Positions 3,787 through 5,186 of a stretch of 5,186 bases of DNA are shown here, in pieces. Origin of the DNA: Desulfuromonadaceae bacterium GWB2_53_15. Its GTDB lineage: Bacteria; Desulfobacterota; Desulfuromonadia; Geobacterales; Pseudopelobacteraceae. The position numbers and the translations under genes are program-made. The stretch lies in assembly GCA_001824455.1 (NCBI GenBank), contig MHXL01000050.1, positions 1,781 through 6,966 of the forward strand, given 5' to 3'. How positions within the stretch are numbered: position 1 is the stretch's first letter; each line of letters opens with the position of its first letter. The notes under the pieces were generated by a model. That model made no database searches. It was not told where the DNA came from and saw only the letters and a program-made list of their open reading frames with translations.

Positions 3787-5186
3787 ATGGCACTATCTAA
3801 GAAAAATCCGGGGAGGAGAGCGAACAACGAACACTATGCCTGCATCTTCCGCTTTTTCCCCGAGGCCGTATCCCTGACGCGTTCAAGCGACGGTGTTCTC
3901 CTCGACGTCAACGAGGCCTTCGAGCAGTTGACCGGGTACCTGCGCGGGGAGGTGGTTGGCAGGAGAACCGCGCAACTTGGCTGTTGGCTCGATCCGGATA
4001 AGTGGGAAGAGGTCTCCCGGCAGTTGGAAGCAAACGGAGAGGTACGCGACCTCGACACACGAATCATGTGCAAGGACGGCAGGTTCGCCTTTATCCTGAT
4101 GACGCTGCGCCGCCTCGAAATAGAGGGGGAGCAATGCTATCTGGCAGTTGTCCGGGACATCTCCGAGCACAAGCAGGCGGAAGAGAGGGGCAAGGAGCGG
4201 GAAGAAGAACTGCAGGCAAAGCTCGACACCCTCTTGTCCCCCGATGAGGATATCAGCGGCGAAGAAGTGCGGCGGATCATCGATTTCCAGCAGACCCAGG
4301 AAATGATGAACAGTTTCTACAAGGTGACCAAGATCAGTATTGGGCTCTTAGATCTCAAGGGGAATATTCTCGCCGCCACCGGGTATCAGGATCTCTGCGC
4401 TAAATTCCACCGGCTGCATCCCCAAACCCTGGCAAACTGCATCGAAAGTGATGTTTATCTGTCCCAAGAGGGTCTGGAGGAAGAGAACTGCAAGATTTAC
4501 AAGTGCAGGAACAACATGTGGGATATCGCTACTCAGATCACCGTGGCGGGGAAACACATAGCCAACCTTTTTCTGGGGCAGTTCTTTTTTGAAGACGAAG
4601 TGCCTGACCGAGAGACTTTCACCCGGCAGGCGGAGGCGTACGGCTTCGACAAAGATGAGTACCTGGCGGCCCTGGACCGTATCCCGCGCTGGAGCAGGGA
4701 GACGATCCACAACGTGATGGAGTTCTACTCGCACCTTGCCCGTATGGTTGCCAAACTGAGCTACAGGAACATACGGCTGGCAAAAGCCCTTGTCGAGCGC
4801 AAGCGGGCGGAGGAGGCGTTGCGGGAGTCTAAAGAGACATTCGCCAAAGCGTTCCATACCGCTCCAATATCCATGGCAATCTCCACCATCGAGGAGGGGA
4901 GCTTTCTGGAGGTCAGTGAAGCGTTCGAACGGCTTACCGGCTACACACGGGATGAAGCGGTCGGTCGCACCGCGCCGGAACTCGGGCTCTGGCATGACCC
5001 GTTGGAGCGGCGGGAGTTAGTGGCGCTCCTGGAAAAAGATGGAGAGGTCCGCGACCGGGAATTTACGCTACGGGGCAGAAATGGCGAATTCCGGGCGGGT
5101 CTCTTCTCCGGAGTTGTTATCAATCTGCACGGTGAGAAGCGGCTTCTCAGCCTGGTGAGCGACATCACCCAGCGCAAGCGGGTGGA
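3787..5186 (+). CDS. PAS-PocR-PAS sensor protein, N-terminal part (runs off the window)
   Basis: An open frame of 466 codons has no stop before the window edge. The ATG at 3787 is preceded by AAAAGGA (3774-3780), six bases away. Residues about 17-130 form a PAS domain (DVNEAFEQLTGY, ending VVRDISEHKQAEE). A short charged helix follows. Residues about 155-335 are a PocR ligand-binding domain, recognised by MWDIATQITVAGKHIANLFLGQ and cysteines 204, 218, 235 and 240. After a helical linker (ERKRAEEALRES) a second PAS domain runs from about 349 and ends SDITQRKR. The two PAS domains are clearly similar to each other. No membrane segment or signal peptide is visible, so this is a cytoplasmic sensor. 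Such architectures usually end in a histidine kinase, GGDEF or similar output domain, which here lies outside the window. PocR domains are known or proposed to bind small organic ligands; the ligand here is unknown. Confidence 0.92.
   Translation, partial: MALSKKNPGRRANNEHYACIFRFFPEAVSLTRSSDGVLLDVNEAFEQLTGYLRGEVVGRRTAQLGCWLDPDKWEEVSRQLEANGEVRDLDTRIMCKDGRFAFILMTLRRLEIEGEQCYLAVVRDISEHKQAEERGKEREEELQAKLDTLLSPDEDISGEEVRRIIDFQQTQEMMNSFYKVTKISIGLLDLKGNILAATGYQDLCAKFHRLHPQTLANCIESDVYLSQEGLEEENCKIYKCRNNMWDIATQITVAGKHIANLFLGQFFFEDEVPDRETFTRQAEAYGFDKDEYLAALDRIPRWSRETIHNVMEFYSHLARMVAKLSYRNIRLAKALVERKRAEEALRESKETFAKAFHTAPISMAISTIEEGSFLEVSEAFERLTGYTRDEAVGRTAPELGLWHDPLERRELVALLEKDGEVRDREFTLRGRNGEFRAGLFSGVVINLHGEKRLLSLVSDITQRKRV

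Noticed and set aside
4348..4995. 215-codon minus-strand frame opposite the sensor gene
   Set aside because: The + strand encodes recognisable PocR and PAS domains across the whole stretch, so this is an antisense shadow.

Overview
The window looks like chromosome of an anaerobic bacterium, most probably of the Desulfuromonadota/Geobacter type. This is inferred from the gene content: a cysteine-rich Hdr/Flx-type electron-transfer module beside a PAS-PocR sensor. The DNA is moderately GC-rich in the genes, with AT-rich gaps. No RNA gene, CRISPR array or transposase is visible.

Positions 1-3497 hold the end of a redox operon on the + strand. It consists of the last 33 codons of an unidentified gene, then an FrhB-like/ferredoxin fusion (287-1207), an AsrA/HyhB/FlxB-like two-[4Fe-4S] protein (1384-2394) and an AsrB/HyhG/FlxA-like FAD/NAD(P) oxidoreductase with a [2Fe-2S] tail (2586-3434). 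A strong intrinsic terminator closes the operon (3470-3497). The three intact genes read as the pyridine-nucleotide input side of a heterodisulfide-reductase-like, possibly electron-bifurcating, complex. Electrons would pass from NAD(P)H to FAD, to [2Fe-2S], through the [4Fe-4S] proteins and on to an MvhD/HdrA partner that probably lies upstream. No sulfite reductase or hydrogenase catalytic subunit is in view.

The most unusual feature is in the gaps. All three intergenic spaces of this operon are nearly the same length (184, 176 and 191 bp). Each is filled by a member of one repeat family: inverted arms built from 8-bp units (CACNGAGN, read as CTCNGTGN in the opposite arm), an AT-rich core, and a right end carrying AAAGGTTTT immediately before the next start codon. 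The element therefore appears to supply the ribosome binding site of each downstream gene. The first copy has a 28-bp insertion in its left arm.

Positions 3498-3786 are non-coding. They contain a candidate promoter with a perfect palindrome between its -35 and -10 boxes, a possible structured leader or small RNA, and a second terminator. A potential pseudoknot would compete with that terminator. From 3787 to the end runs the first 466 codons of a PAS-PocR-PAS sensor protein, cut by the window edge, whose output domain lies outside.
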